From: Planctomycetaceae bacterium
Lineage (GTDB): Bacteria > Planctomycetota > Planctomycetia > Pirellulales > Thermoguttaceae
Reading direction: 5' to 3'
Assembly (NCBI GenBank): GCA_031283515.1
Contig: JAITBS010000402.1
Location: 1 to 15,951 of the forward strand
Length of the DNA stretch: 15,951 bases
The notes below the pieces were generated by a model, which saw only the letters and a program-made list of their open reading frames with translations, did not search any database and was not told where the DNA came from. Of the stretch, positions 8,372 to 14,622 are shown one piece after another. The position numbers and the translations under genes were made by a program. The first letter of the stretch is position 1. Each line of letters begins with the position of its first letter.

Positions 8372-8935
8372 CTAATTGTTGCAATTTTCTGTTGATTCGG
8401 AAACGGACTTATGAACAACAACATTTCCGCACGATATTTCTAAAACAGTTTCACAAATTCCGGCTAATTGCCGATCAATCAATGCCAACCCTTTTCTGAA
8501 TGCCTCTGTTGAAGTGTCATAAAACGGCGTATCCGAATAAATAAAATCGGAAACAAAAACGATGTTTTTCAATCCTTCAGCAAGCAATGTTAATTCGTAC
8601 GACAATTTTTTAGGGGCGTTGGCAATCATCATTCCGTCGTCGGTAAACATTTCATTAGCAAGGAGCGAAGTTATACTGTCCAGCAAAAAGACACCATTCG
8701 TGTTACACTTTTTGAGAACGGATGAAATATTTTTTGAAACTTCAAGTGTTTCAAATTCCCAATTAGTCCGTTCGATCTGGTGTTTTTTGATTCTTTGCAA
8801 GTCTTCATCATCTTTCGGAATCATGGTCGCCAGATAATACAAGGGAACATGTTTCTGTTGCATTTTTTTGGCAAGTATTTGAGCGTGAAATGATTTTCCG
8901 CTTTTGCAACCGCCTGAAATAAAAACTCTCACCAT
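8372..8935 (-). CDS. cobU: CobU, adenosylcobinamide kinase / adenosylcobinamide-phosphate guanylyltransferase
   Basis: CobU phosphorylates adenosylcobinamide and then transfers GMP to it, giving the adenosylcobinamide-GDP used by CobS. The 187-aa protein opens with the P-loop ISGGCKSGKS (Gly8 to Ser15). It then has LATMIPKDDEDLQRIKKHQ with His52 in H-xxx-R-xxx-W, matching the guanylylated histidine of Salmonella CobU, and LLDSITSLLANEMF. The C-terminus is unusual for CobU: it has FVSDFIYSD...YDTSTEAFRKGLALI where classic CobU has NEVGxGIVP and RRFRD. It is the first gene of the operon. ATG 8935 lacks a clear ribosome site, and GTG 8932 directly follows it. The 300-nt leader and the cobalamin riboswitch lie upstream, so expression should fall when B12 is abundant. 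Confidence 0.9.
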   Translation of the reverse strand: MVRVFISGGCKSGKSFHAQILAKKMQQKHVPLYYLATMIPKDDEDLQRIKKHQIERTNWEFETLEVSKNISSVLKKCNTNGVFLLDSITSLLANEMFTDDGMMIANAPKKLSYELTLLAEGLKNIVFVSDFIYSDTPFYDTSTEAFRKGLALIDRQLAGICETVLEISCGNVVVHKSVSESTENCNN

Positions 8936-9236
8936 TAAAATATTTTCGTTACAAAACGACCGTTTGAAATATTGGAACTAAATTTGAATTTTGAATATTT
9001 AATTTTTAAAATTATTGAATCTGAAAAAAAATTTGGAACTGAAATAAGTCATTGGGTGTAATATTATTGTTCTTACAATTGTTGATGGTAATTGTTTAAT
9101 AACAATAATTGCTTCGCAAACGCCGGCATCGGTGTAAAAACAAACGAATTTGTGCTACGAATACATTATGGTTCTATCCAATGTTTCCAATATCCTGTGG
9201 TCAACAAAGGTATTCAGCGAATGATCTGACAAACAG
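8936..9236 (-). other. Leader between riboswitch and cobU
   Basis: About 300 nt of transcribed but apparently non-coding DNA. It is very AT-rich near cobU (8936-9110). The repeated AATTGTT words around 9078-9110 could form weak hairpins, but I see no GC-rich stem followed by a T-run, so a rho-independent terminator is not evident. The riboswitch may act by another mechanism, or a small gene may have been lost here. Confidence 0.5.
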
Positions 9237-9412
9237 TGATTGGCGGGTATTCCGACTTAAACATCAGCATTTTTCCAAACCTTCCCAAGCCCGTTCGGCT
9301 CAGTGGTTCAAAAGCGATGGAAAAACTCCGTTAATACGGCAGCAGGACTGTTCGGGATTCCGACCCGATTCCCCATTATCGCGGAAACACGAGGTATTTC
9401 CAACGACCAACT
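9237..9412 (-). promoter_or_regulatory. Cobalamin riboswitch (AdoCbl aptamer)
   Basis: Read on the minus strand, this stretch has the ordered blocks of the cobalamin aptamer: GGGAATCGGGTCGGAATCCC (about 9374-9355), an AACAGTCCTGCTGCCGTA block, CCACTGAGCC (9306-9297), CGGGCTTGGGAAGG (about 9294-9281), AATGCTGA, and a B12-box-like AGTCGGAATACCCGCCAATC (about 9257-9238). The outer GTTGG near 9410 can pair with the closing CCAATC. It sits upstream of cobU in the right orientation, so it should repress the whole operon when adenosylcobalamin or a related form is high. The exact ends are estimates. Confidence 0.9.
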
Positions 9413-9869
9413 CTTTGTATTTAGGATGACACTCTAACGATATATGCTCACTACACTTAAAATCAAAAAGTAAAACAGCAAAATGAAATCCGATTTACAG
9501 TTATTCAACCGTTATCAACTGGTTTACCGCTGTTCCACCGAGAACAAACTCCGAAAAATCAATCCAAAACAATATAACCCATTAACACTTCCTGTCAAGC
9601 GACCACCGTAACACTGATTGTTGTACCTCTTGAAAACGCCAATCTTTTCTATTATTCTATTGTGAAGTTTTTAAAAATTTCTGGAATCACAGAAATGACC
9701 ATGACAAAAAAAATCGGTACGAATTAAATGTAACCGTTGTAATGAATTACAATAATAAATCGAAATTGCTGTGATTTTTAAATAAAAATGTACGGCAATA
9801 GGTTTCAATAAAACCGAATTTTAATGTGTGATGAGTTATAGTAAAGTCATGTTACAATTGTTTTTAGGT
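9413..9869. other. Intergenic region between cob operon and yggS
   Basis: Beyond the aptamer, 9413-9570 would be the 5' part of the cob transcript. It includes an imperfect hairpin AACCGTT-ATC-AACTGGTT (about 9509-9526). From 9599 to 9869 I see only AT-rich spacer and no convincing gene on either strand. Confidence 0.5.
9571..9598 (-). promoter_or_regulatory. Predicted sigma-70 promoter of the cobalamin operon
   Basis: A perfect TTGACA (9598-9593) is followed after 16 nt by TATATT (9576-9571), one mismatch from consensus. Transcription would start near 9564, about 150 nt before the riboswitch aptamer. Its position upstream of the aptamer on the same strand supports it. Confidence 0.5.
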
Positions 9870-9875
9870 TATAAT
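9870..9875 (+). promoter_or_regulatory. Predicted -10 box of yggS
   Basis: A perfect TATAAT lies 35 nt before the yggS ATG at 9911. No good -35 box is visible. It overlaps the TTG at 9875 that would otherwise be the farthest upstream start, which argues for the ATG as the true start. Confidence 0.35.
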
Positions 9876-9910
9876 TGTTCGGACGGTATGAACTAAAATT
9901 GTTGCGTTAT

Positions 9911-10681
9911 ATGGACAAGATATTTTTGGACAGAATTACGTCGAATGTTCGGGAGACACGGGATCGGATTGATATTGCTGCACGAAAAAGTGGTCGTCAT
10001 GGTTCTGACGTCACACTTGTTGCGGTTAGTAAATACGCCGCAACCGGAGACAAAATGATTGATGCGTTGGTTGCCGCAGGTTGTATTGATCTTGGCGAAG
10101 CAAGACCGCAATTACTTCAGGAAAAAGCGGAATTTTATGCCTCGTATCAAATCCGTTGGCATTTGATTGGTTCACTTCAACGCAACAAAATCCGTAAAAT
10201 CATTCCCGTTACAAACCTGATTCATTCATTGGATTCTATTCGGTTGGCGGAAGCGATTAACCGGATTGTTCAGGAGGAACGTGATGTTGTTCAAAAAGAG
10301 TGTGATGTTCAAAAAGATGATGCCGGAAATTTTCTGACAAACGTAAAGCCGGTTCATTGTCTTCTTGAGGTTGCGATTTCCGGTGACGTTGGCAAACACG
10401 GTTTTGTGCCGCAAGAAATTTCCGAATCGCTGGAACAATTGGGCGAGTTGAAAAACATTGTTATTGATGGTTTGATGTGTATGTCTGGACTTGAGTCGGA
10501 CGAACACGAAACGCGGCGTGAATTTGCTGCGGTTCGTCAACTCGCCGAATCGCTTCGGCAACACGGAACTCCGCCAAATATCAAATTAGAAATCTTGTCA
10601 ATGGGAATGAGCGGAGATTTTGAAATTGCCGTCGAAGAAGGGGCAACTTTAGTACGTATCGGTTCCCGGCTTTACCAATGA
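9911..10681 (+). CDS. yggS: YggS/PROSC-family PLP homeostasis protein
   Basis: YggS-type proteins (PROSC/PLPBP family) bind pyridoxal phosphate on a single alanine-racemase-like barrel without a known catalytic activity, and keep free PLP and related amino-acid pools balanced in the cytoplasm. Motifs are LVAVSKYA, whose lysine (residue 41 from ATG 9911) should hold PLP, then GEARPQ, RWHLIGSLQRNK, LEVAISGDVGKHG and the C-terminal LSMGMSGDFEIAVEEG. The length is 256 aa against about 230 in most relatives. The difference is an acidic segment, RDVVQKECDVQKDD, encoded by a short tandem repeat. The frame extends back to TTG 9875, but that codon overlaps a TATAAT box and the conserved region begins later. 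It is transcribed away from the cob operon. CobD, a PLP enzyme, is nearby, but a functional link is only speculation. Confidence 0.93.
   Translation: MDKIFLDRITSNVRETRDRIDIAARKSGRHGSDVTLVAVSKYAATGDKMIDALVAAGCIDLGEARPQLLQEKAEFYASYQIRWHLIGSLQRNKIRKIIPVTNLIHSLDSIRLAEAINRIVQEERDVVQKECDVQKDDAGNFLTNVKPVHCLLEVAISGDVGKHGFVPQEISESLEQLGELKNIVIDGLMCMSGLESDEHETRREFAAVRQLAESLRQHGTPPNIKLEILSMGMSGDFEIAVEEGATLVRIGSRLYQ
10281..10320 (+). repeat. Imperfect tandem repeat inside yggS
   Basis: Two near copies of about 20 nt, GTGATGTTGTTCAAAAAGAG and GTGATGTTCAAAAAGATGA, lie side by side and encode the DVVQK / DVQK extension. They look like a recent duplication in a surface loop. Confidence 0.6.
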
Positions 10682-10699
10682 AAAAAATCAATGAAATAA

Positions 10700-10796
10700 A
10701 GCCGGAAAACTCACCTTTGGGTTCAATGCCACTGTCGATCAAATTTTGTACCACATCGACAATGTAGTCAGCTTCAAAGAATGAGAATTTAGGCAA
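10700..10796 (-). pseudogene. Possible gene fragment of unknown family
   Basis: Reading leftwards from TTG 10796 the frame gives MPKFSFFEADYIVDVVQNLI followed by DSGIEPKGEFSGF. This has natural-looking amino-acid composition, but it then runs into yggS and turns into low-complexity residues. It may be the 5' remnant of a lost gene. I do not recognise the family. Part of it, DSGIE, is encoded by the 15-bp sequence repeated in inverted form at 11152-11166. Confidence 0.25.
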
Positions 10797-11166
10797 AATA
10801 AAAATTTACTTAAACGTTGTATTTTACATATTTTGTAATATATCAGTGAAATTTTTGTTTTTCGATTTTCACCCCGCAAGGGGTGTGATTTTCATAACCG
10901 CAGGTCATCGACCTGCGGATGGACATCAACAACATTTCTCTGTCTGAAGGACAGCCTTTTAAAAATCGAATGTGTCATTCTGATCGTTTAGTTTCGTCTT
11001 TCAGACGATGTTGAGGCGAGATGTTGACCGTAGGTCGCGCTTCGCTTGACCTACGGTTATGAAAATGCCACCCCTTCAGGGTGAAGAATAAAAAATAATT
11101 ATTCCACTGATATATTACAAATAACGAACCATATCGAAGGAAATAAATATAGACAGTGGCATTGAA
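10722..11166. repeat. Outer 15-bp inverted repeat pair enclosing a palindromic element
   Basis: TTCAATGCCACTGTC (10722-10736) and its exact reverse complement GACAGTGGCATTGAA (11152-11166) bracket the region. The spacing to the inner palindrome differs on the two sides (95 and 30 nt). The pair therefore may be a rearrangement footprint rather than true transposon ends. Confidence 0.6.
10832..11121. repeat. 290-bp nested palindromic repeat element
   Basis: The ends are a perfect 17-bp inverted repeat, TTTGTAATATATCAGTG (10832-10848) and its complement (11105-11121). The two arms are imperfect inverted copies for roughly 120 nt. Each arm carries its own short hairpins in the same order: CACCCC-GCAA-GGGGTG (10870-10885) against CACCC-CTTCA-GGGTG (11069-11083); CCGCAGGTC/GACCTGCGG (10898-10918) against ACCGTAGGTC/GACCTACGGT (11027-11057); CTGTC/GACAG (10940-10954) against TCGTCT/AGACGA (10994-11008). 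No transposase is present. It resembles dispersed non-coding palindromic repeats, perhaps transcribed as a structured RNA or acting as a bidirectional terminator between yggS and the convergent 1004-aa gene. Confidence 0.75.
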
Positions 11167-11172
11167 TCATAA

Positions 11173-11212
11173 ATCAACCGTTGCAACCCTTCAGAGAAGG
11201 GATTGCCTACCT
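11173..11212. repeat. Dispersed hairpin repeat, copy A
   Basis: A 40-nt sequence beginning ATCAACCGTTGC and ending GCCTACCT, with a central stem CCCTTC-AGA-GAAGGG. Copy B, in the same orientation, lies at 14524-14562 on the other side of the 1004-aa gene with a different but still paired stem. Confidence 0.65.
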
Positions 11213-11217
11213 TTTAT

Positions 11218-11246
11218 TTATCCGTGTCAATCTGCGTCATCTGCGG
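11218..11246. repeat. Degenerate 10-nt tandem repeat
   Basis: Three near copies, TTATCCGTG, TCAATCTGCG and TCATCTGCGG, follow hairpin repeat A. I recall similar ATCCGTGTCAATC-type runs between genes of planctomycetes and related groups. From 11247 to 11297 I see nothing further. Confidence 0.45.
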
Positions 11247-11297
11247 ACTACTTGAACAATGCGTTTTAGCGGTTAATACAATGGACAATTGTTGCAA

Positions 11298-14200
11298 TTA
11301 TTCCAGTGTCGGATAGACGATTTCTCCGCGTAATTGGGCTTCACCGCCTTCTTTTTCGTACACGCCATAAAAAATTGATACACAATCAAGCCAAAGTGTT
11401 AAACGATGCATTTCCTCTGAAGTGAGTTTGACATCGTAATGTCCGTTCTTTAGAATTTCGTACAATTTTGAATTTCGTGCGCCGAATTTGCCCGGCATTG
11501 TGCGAAGCGGTTCGCCGTATGAATAAAATCCGTATTTCGGAACCAATTCGTTGAACGAAGCATACCATTTATTTTTGATCGGATCCTTCGCAAGATTCGG
11601 AACATTTGCCGTTCCTTTTGCTCGTTCTTCGGCGTGGCAAGAAACACAATTTTTGTCCAACACCGGTTGAACAAGACGCGGATAACTAAACGGATTCGCA
11701 TCAGGATGATCAGGCTTTAATTGTGACGGCGAACGCTGAAACGCTTTCGGAATTGTTGCCGTGCGGAGCGAGGCGGATGTTTTGGGTTCATGACAACCGT
11801 TACAGGAAAGCATTTCGCCGTCGTGTAAGTACAACGAACTCCGCATCGATTGCACCGCAAGCCCGTTTTCGTCAAGAACTTGTAACATCAATTCACGCCG
11901 CGGCGGAACTACAAAATGAACACTGCCATCGTCTTCAATGGGAACCGTGCCAAGAACATAACGCGCCAAAACAACCGAACTCGAACTCGTTGGTTCGCGG
12001 AAACCAATTTCGTGCGGCGGTTCGCCCGACGGAACCGACATCGGGATCAGTTGGAGAACACGGAGTTCCTTGAGTTTCGTTCCTTCGGGGAACGGACGCA
12101 ACGCCTGATAAACATTCACAATTGAAATCGTTCCTTGCTGCAATTTCGGTAACAAATTGTTCTTGTCACGAAGCGGATCAAGATAAATTTGCGCTTCAAT
12201 ATTTGCCGAAATTTGTTGCGGAGGAGCAGGCGGTGTCGGTTTCGGCAAAATCGGAATCGGAGAATTACAACCAATTTCCGGATCACGATAAATCAATTCT
12301 TTGTTACCAAAAGCATCCACAAGATAAATGCCGTAATCGCCGCGAGCATAATTTTTGTTATGCCATTCCGCTCCCTGATCAACAGTCATCGAAAAATCTG
12401 CAACCGCAAGATAATACTTTTCCGAAAGCGGAAACGGTGTTCCATAAACTTGTGTACCGCCTTGACTTTCGGGAAAGGCAATTTCCGGCGTGAGACGTTT
12501 GACCGGAGCCATGGCGTCGTCATCTTCCACTTGCGGATCAACGAGAATTAACGAACCATAAGCCTGTCCATGATGCGGAGCCGCTGTTGCAACAAATTTC
12601 GGCGAATCGGGAATCATTCGGCAATCGAGTTCCATATCTGCACGTTTATTACGCTGTGAAAAATTACCGTGAACATGCCGTGAATCGCGACCATCCAATG
12701 TGGTAATCCAAGGATGATGTGCCACACTAGCAGAACGATCAGGATAATCCCAACGAGTGTACAAAATTCGACCGTCGTGAGTTACACTTGGTTGCCATTC
12801 ATTCGTTTCGTGATAACTCAAACAACGAATTTGCGAACCGTCCGGATTCATGTCGAACAACGTATAAGTCGGACATTCCCGACCGCATCGGAGATAACCG
12901 CCGCGCCGTTCCGTAATAAACGCCATTCGACCATTCGGCAACCAACACGGATCGAAATCATTCCATGTTCCGTCGGTGATTTGCCGTAAATCGCTGCCGT
13001 CAATATTGCACGTAAATATATGAAAACATCGTCCTTCATGCCAATGTCCTTTGCTTGGGTCGGTATGAAAACGTTGCGCCGTATCGCCTTCGCATTCGAC
13101 ATAAGCGAACGCCAATTTTCGTGCATCAAATGAAATATCCGGCGCAAGAAATGAACCGGTTACAAGTTTTTTTCCGGCAAGCCGACCCGATTGAACTACC
13201 GAATTTTCAAGGAGATTACGAACTTCCGGTTTTTGTGCGTTTTTGCCGAACGGATTTGAGAGAACAAAAATTCCGCCGCCGGACGGTAAATTAACACCGT
13301 AATATTGGTCACACATGTGATTGAATATTGCCCGATGTTTTTTTACGAACAATAATTCATTGAAATTGAGTAACGGATTCGCAAACGCAATTTGTCGGCG
13401 TAATTCACAAATTTTGACAAAATATTCGAATCGTTGTTTTTTCTGATCGACGGGAATTTTTTCTGTTTCATTTTTCAACACCGTCAACATTTTTTCGTAA
13501 CCGTTCAAATCGGGAACAGCGTCAAGAGTTTTCAAATCGGCAAGCAAAGCAGTTGTTCGGCGCAAAACCACATCAACCGGATCACGATCACCGTCAAGAA
13601 TTAACGCATCGGGCAAAAACGTTTCTGTAGCGATTTTATCGAATTTCGTTTTTTCTTTAATATTTTGTGACAACCGTAAAAATTCACCGAGTTGTTCGGA
13701 GTCGGCGTTGCCTAATTCTTTTCGTAACGTTTCGAGTTCGAGTTCGGACTTTGTGATTTTTTTCGCTTTGAATGTTACGGAATCGCAAAGTAATTCGAGT
13801 TCTGCTGCGGAGGCGTAATATTCGCCGCTGTGACCGGAAAGGACTTTGAGAATAAAATACCGTCCTTTTTTCGGTTCGGAAAAATCAACACGGTTGGGAG
13901 TTTTCTTGTTTACCGTTTCACTTTTAACAAATTCGCCAACTGCAACAGGTTCACCCGGAACATCGGCGTTATCGGTTACGAAAGCTTCGTAATTCTTAAT
14001 ATCGCCGTTGAAACCATCATTCCTAGCGGTTACGATAAAACCTTTGAGTTCCGGAGCGTTCTGTAAATCGACAATCAATGTATGCGGCAATTTCGGGGTT
14101 GCGGTGCGCCATTCGGAATGCCACATTGTTTGCGGATTCCCGTCCATTGCCCGATACGGTTCAAAACCATCATCGCAACTATCGGAGAAAACCATCACCT

Positions 14201-14312
14201 CCACATTCTTCTTCGCCGGTTCGTCGGCTTGAATTGCTGTTTGATTGAAAAAGTTACAACACAAAACGAAACACAAAATAAAGATAATAAAAATACTGTA
14301 TAGAGTTTTCAT
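11298..14312 (-). CDS. Secreted discoidin / beta-propeller / HZS-alpha-like protein with two haem motifs
   Basis: A 1004-aa exported protein. Residues 1-29 form a signal peptide ending near AIQA. Residues 37-175 look like a discoidin (F5/8 type C) domain, with the YRAMDGNPQTMWHSEW motif. Residues 185-335 are mainly helical. Residues 380-680 have TolB/WD40-like repeats such as NIDGSDLRQITDGTWNDFDP and MNPDGSQIRCLSY. From about 760 the protein resembles the middle domain of hydrazine synthase alpha, with EIGFREP and SSLYLHDGEMLSCNGCHEP. CXXCH motifs at 837-841 (CNGCH) and 889-893 (CVSCH) should bind c-type haem. Planctomycetes carry many such proteins unrelated to anammox, so hydrazine synthesis should not be inferred; electron transfer or sugar/polymer binding in the periplasm is plausible. 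The ATG has AAGGAG 8-10 nt upstream and a good promoter. Its GC is higher than that of the rest of the window (a sample line, 12001-12060, has 34 G/C of 60). Confidence 0.87.
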   Translation of the reverse strand: MKTLYSIFIIFILCFVLCCNFFNQTAIQADEPAKKNVEVMVFSDSCDDGFEPYRAMDGNPQTMWHSEWRTATPKLPHTLIVDLQNAPELKGFIVTARNDGFNGDIKNYEAFVTDNADVPGEPVAVGEFVKSETVNKKTPNRVDFSEPKKGRYFILKVLSGHSGEYYASAAELELLCDSVTFKAKKITKSELELETLRKELGNADSEQLGEFLRLSQNIKEKTKFDKIATETFLPDALILDGDRDPVDVVLRRTTALLADLKTLDAVPDLNGYEKMLTVLKNETEKIPVDQKKQRFEYFVKICELRRQIAFANPLLNFNELLFVKKHRAIFNHMCDQYYGVNLPSGGGIFVLSNPFGKNAQKPEVRNLLENSVVQSGRLAGKKLVTGSFLAPDISFDARKLAFAYVECEGDTAQRFHTDPSKGHWHEGRCFHIFTCNIDGSDLRQITDGTWNDFDPCWLPNGRMAFITERRGGYLRCGRECPTYTLFDMNPDGSQIRCLSYHETNEWQPSVTHDGRILYTRWDYPDRSASVAHHPWITTLDGRDSRHVHGNFSQRNKRADMELDCRMIPDSPKFVATAAPHHGQAYGSLILVDPQVEDDDAMAPVKRLTPEIAFPESQGGTQVYGTPFPLSEKYYLAVADFSMTVDQGAEWHNKNYARGDYGIYLVDAFGNKELIYRDPEIGCNSPIPILPKPTPPAPPQQISANIEAQIYLDPLRDKNNLLPKLQQGTISIVNVYQALRPFPEGTKLKELRVLQLIPMSVPSGEPPHEIGFREPTSSSSVVLARYVLGTVPIEDDGSVHFVVPPRRELMLQVLDENGLAVQSMRSSLYLHDGEMLSCNGCHEPKTSASLRTATIPKAFQRSPSQLKPDHPDANPFSYPRLVQPVLDKNCVSCHAEERAKGTANVPNLAKDPIKNKWYASFNELVPKYGFYSYGEPLRTMPGKFGARNSKLYEILKNGHYDVKLTSEEMHRLTLWLDCVSIFYGVYEKEGGEAQLRGEIVYPTLE

Positions 14313-14380
14313 GATTGGACTCCTTGAATAAAAAAATCTTTAACTGTTTACAAAAAATTCATAATATCAACAATTTAGGA

Positions 14381-14409
14381 ATGATACACAAAATAGAATC
14401 GAATGTCAA
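14381..14409 (-). promoter_or_regulatory. Predicted sigma-70 promoter of the 1004-aa gene
   Basis: TTGACA (14409-14404), a 17-nt spacer and TATCAT (14386-14381) lie on the minus strand. Transcription would begin near 14374, giving a leader of about 60 nt with an AAGGAG ribosome site before the ATG at 14312. Confidence 0.6.
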
Positions 14410-14467
14410 TATAATTATATTTTCGTAATTATTCAGTGAAATTCCCATTAAAAGCAGGTTAAACATC

Positions 14468-14562
14468 AGGTAGGCAACGTTTACGGACGGAAATCAAAAA
14501 CACAAAATCGGACGGAATTACCGATCAACCGTTGCGACGTTTCGGCGAAATGTCGCCTACCT
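14468..14562. repeat. Dispersed hairpin repeat, copy B, with inverted partner
   Basis: The core at 14524-14562 runs from ATCAACCGTTGC to GCCTACCT and matches copy A at 11173-11212. Its stem is GCGACGTTTC-GGC-GAAATGTCGC. An inverted AGGTAGGC at 14468-14475 can pair with GCCTACCT at 14555-14562, forming a larger palindrome. Within the 310 nt between the two flanking genes I see only this repeat and the promoter. Confidence 0.65.
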
Positions 14563-14622
14563 CTTGAATTTCCTGCATGTCGTTTACCTTTACGTGAACG
14601 AATACTCTTTTATTAAAACTTA

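Noticed and set aside
9109..9429. 106-aa plus-strand open frame
   Set aside because: It lies exactly over the cobalamin riboswitch read from the other strand, and its product is basic and low in hydrophobic residues, unlike a real protein.
10870..11083. CRISPR array
   Set aside because: The repeats are inverted and of different kinds, without regular unit and spacer lengths, and there are no cas genes.
10722..11166. Insertion sequence
   Set aside because: There is no transposase frame between the inverted repeats, no target-site duplication is evident, and the spacing of the outer repeats is uneven.
11298..14312. Hydrazine synthase and an anammox lifestyle
   Set aside because: Only part of the protein resembles the alpha subunit. 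No beta/gamma subunits or other anammox genes are nearby, and HZS-alpha-like domains are widespread in non-anammox planctomycetes.
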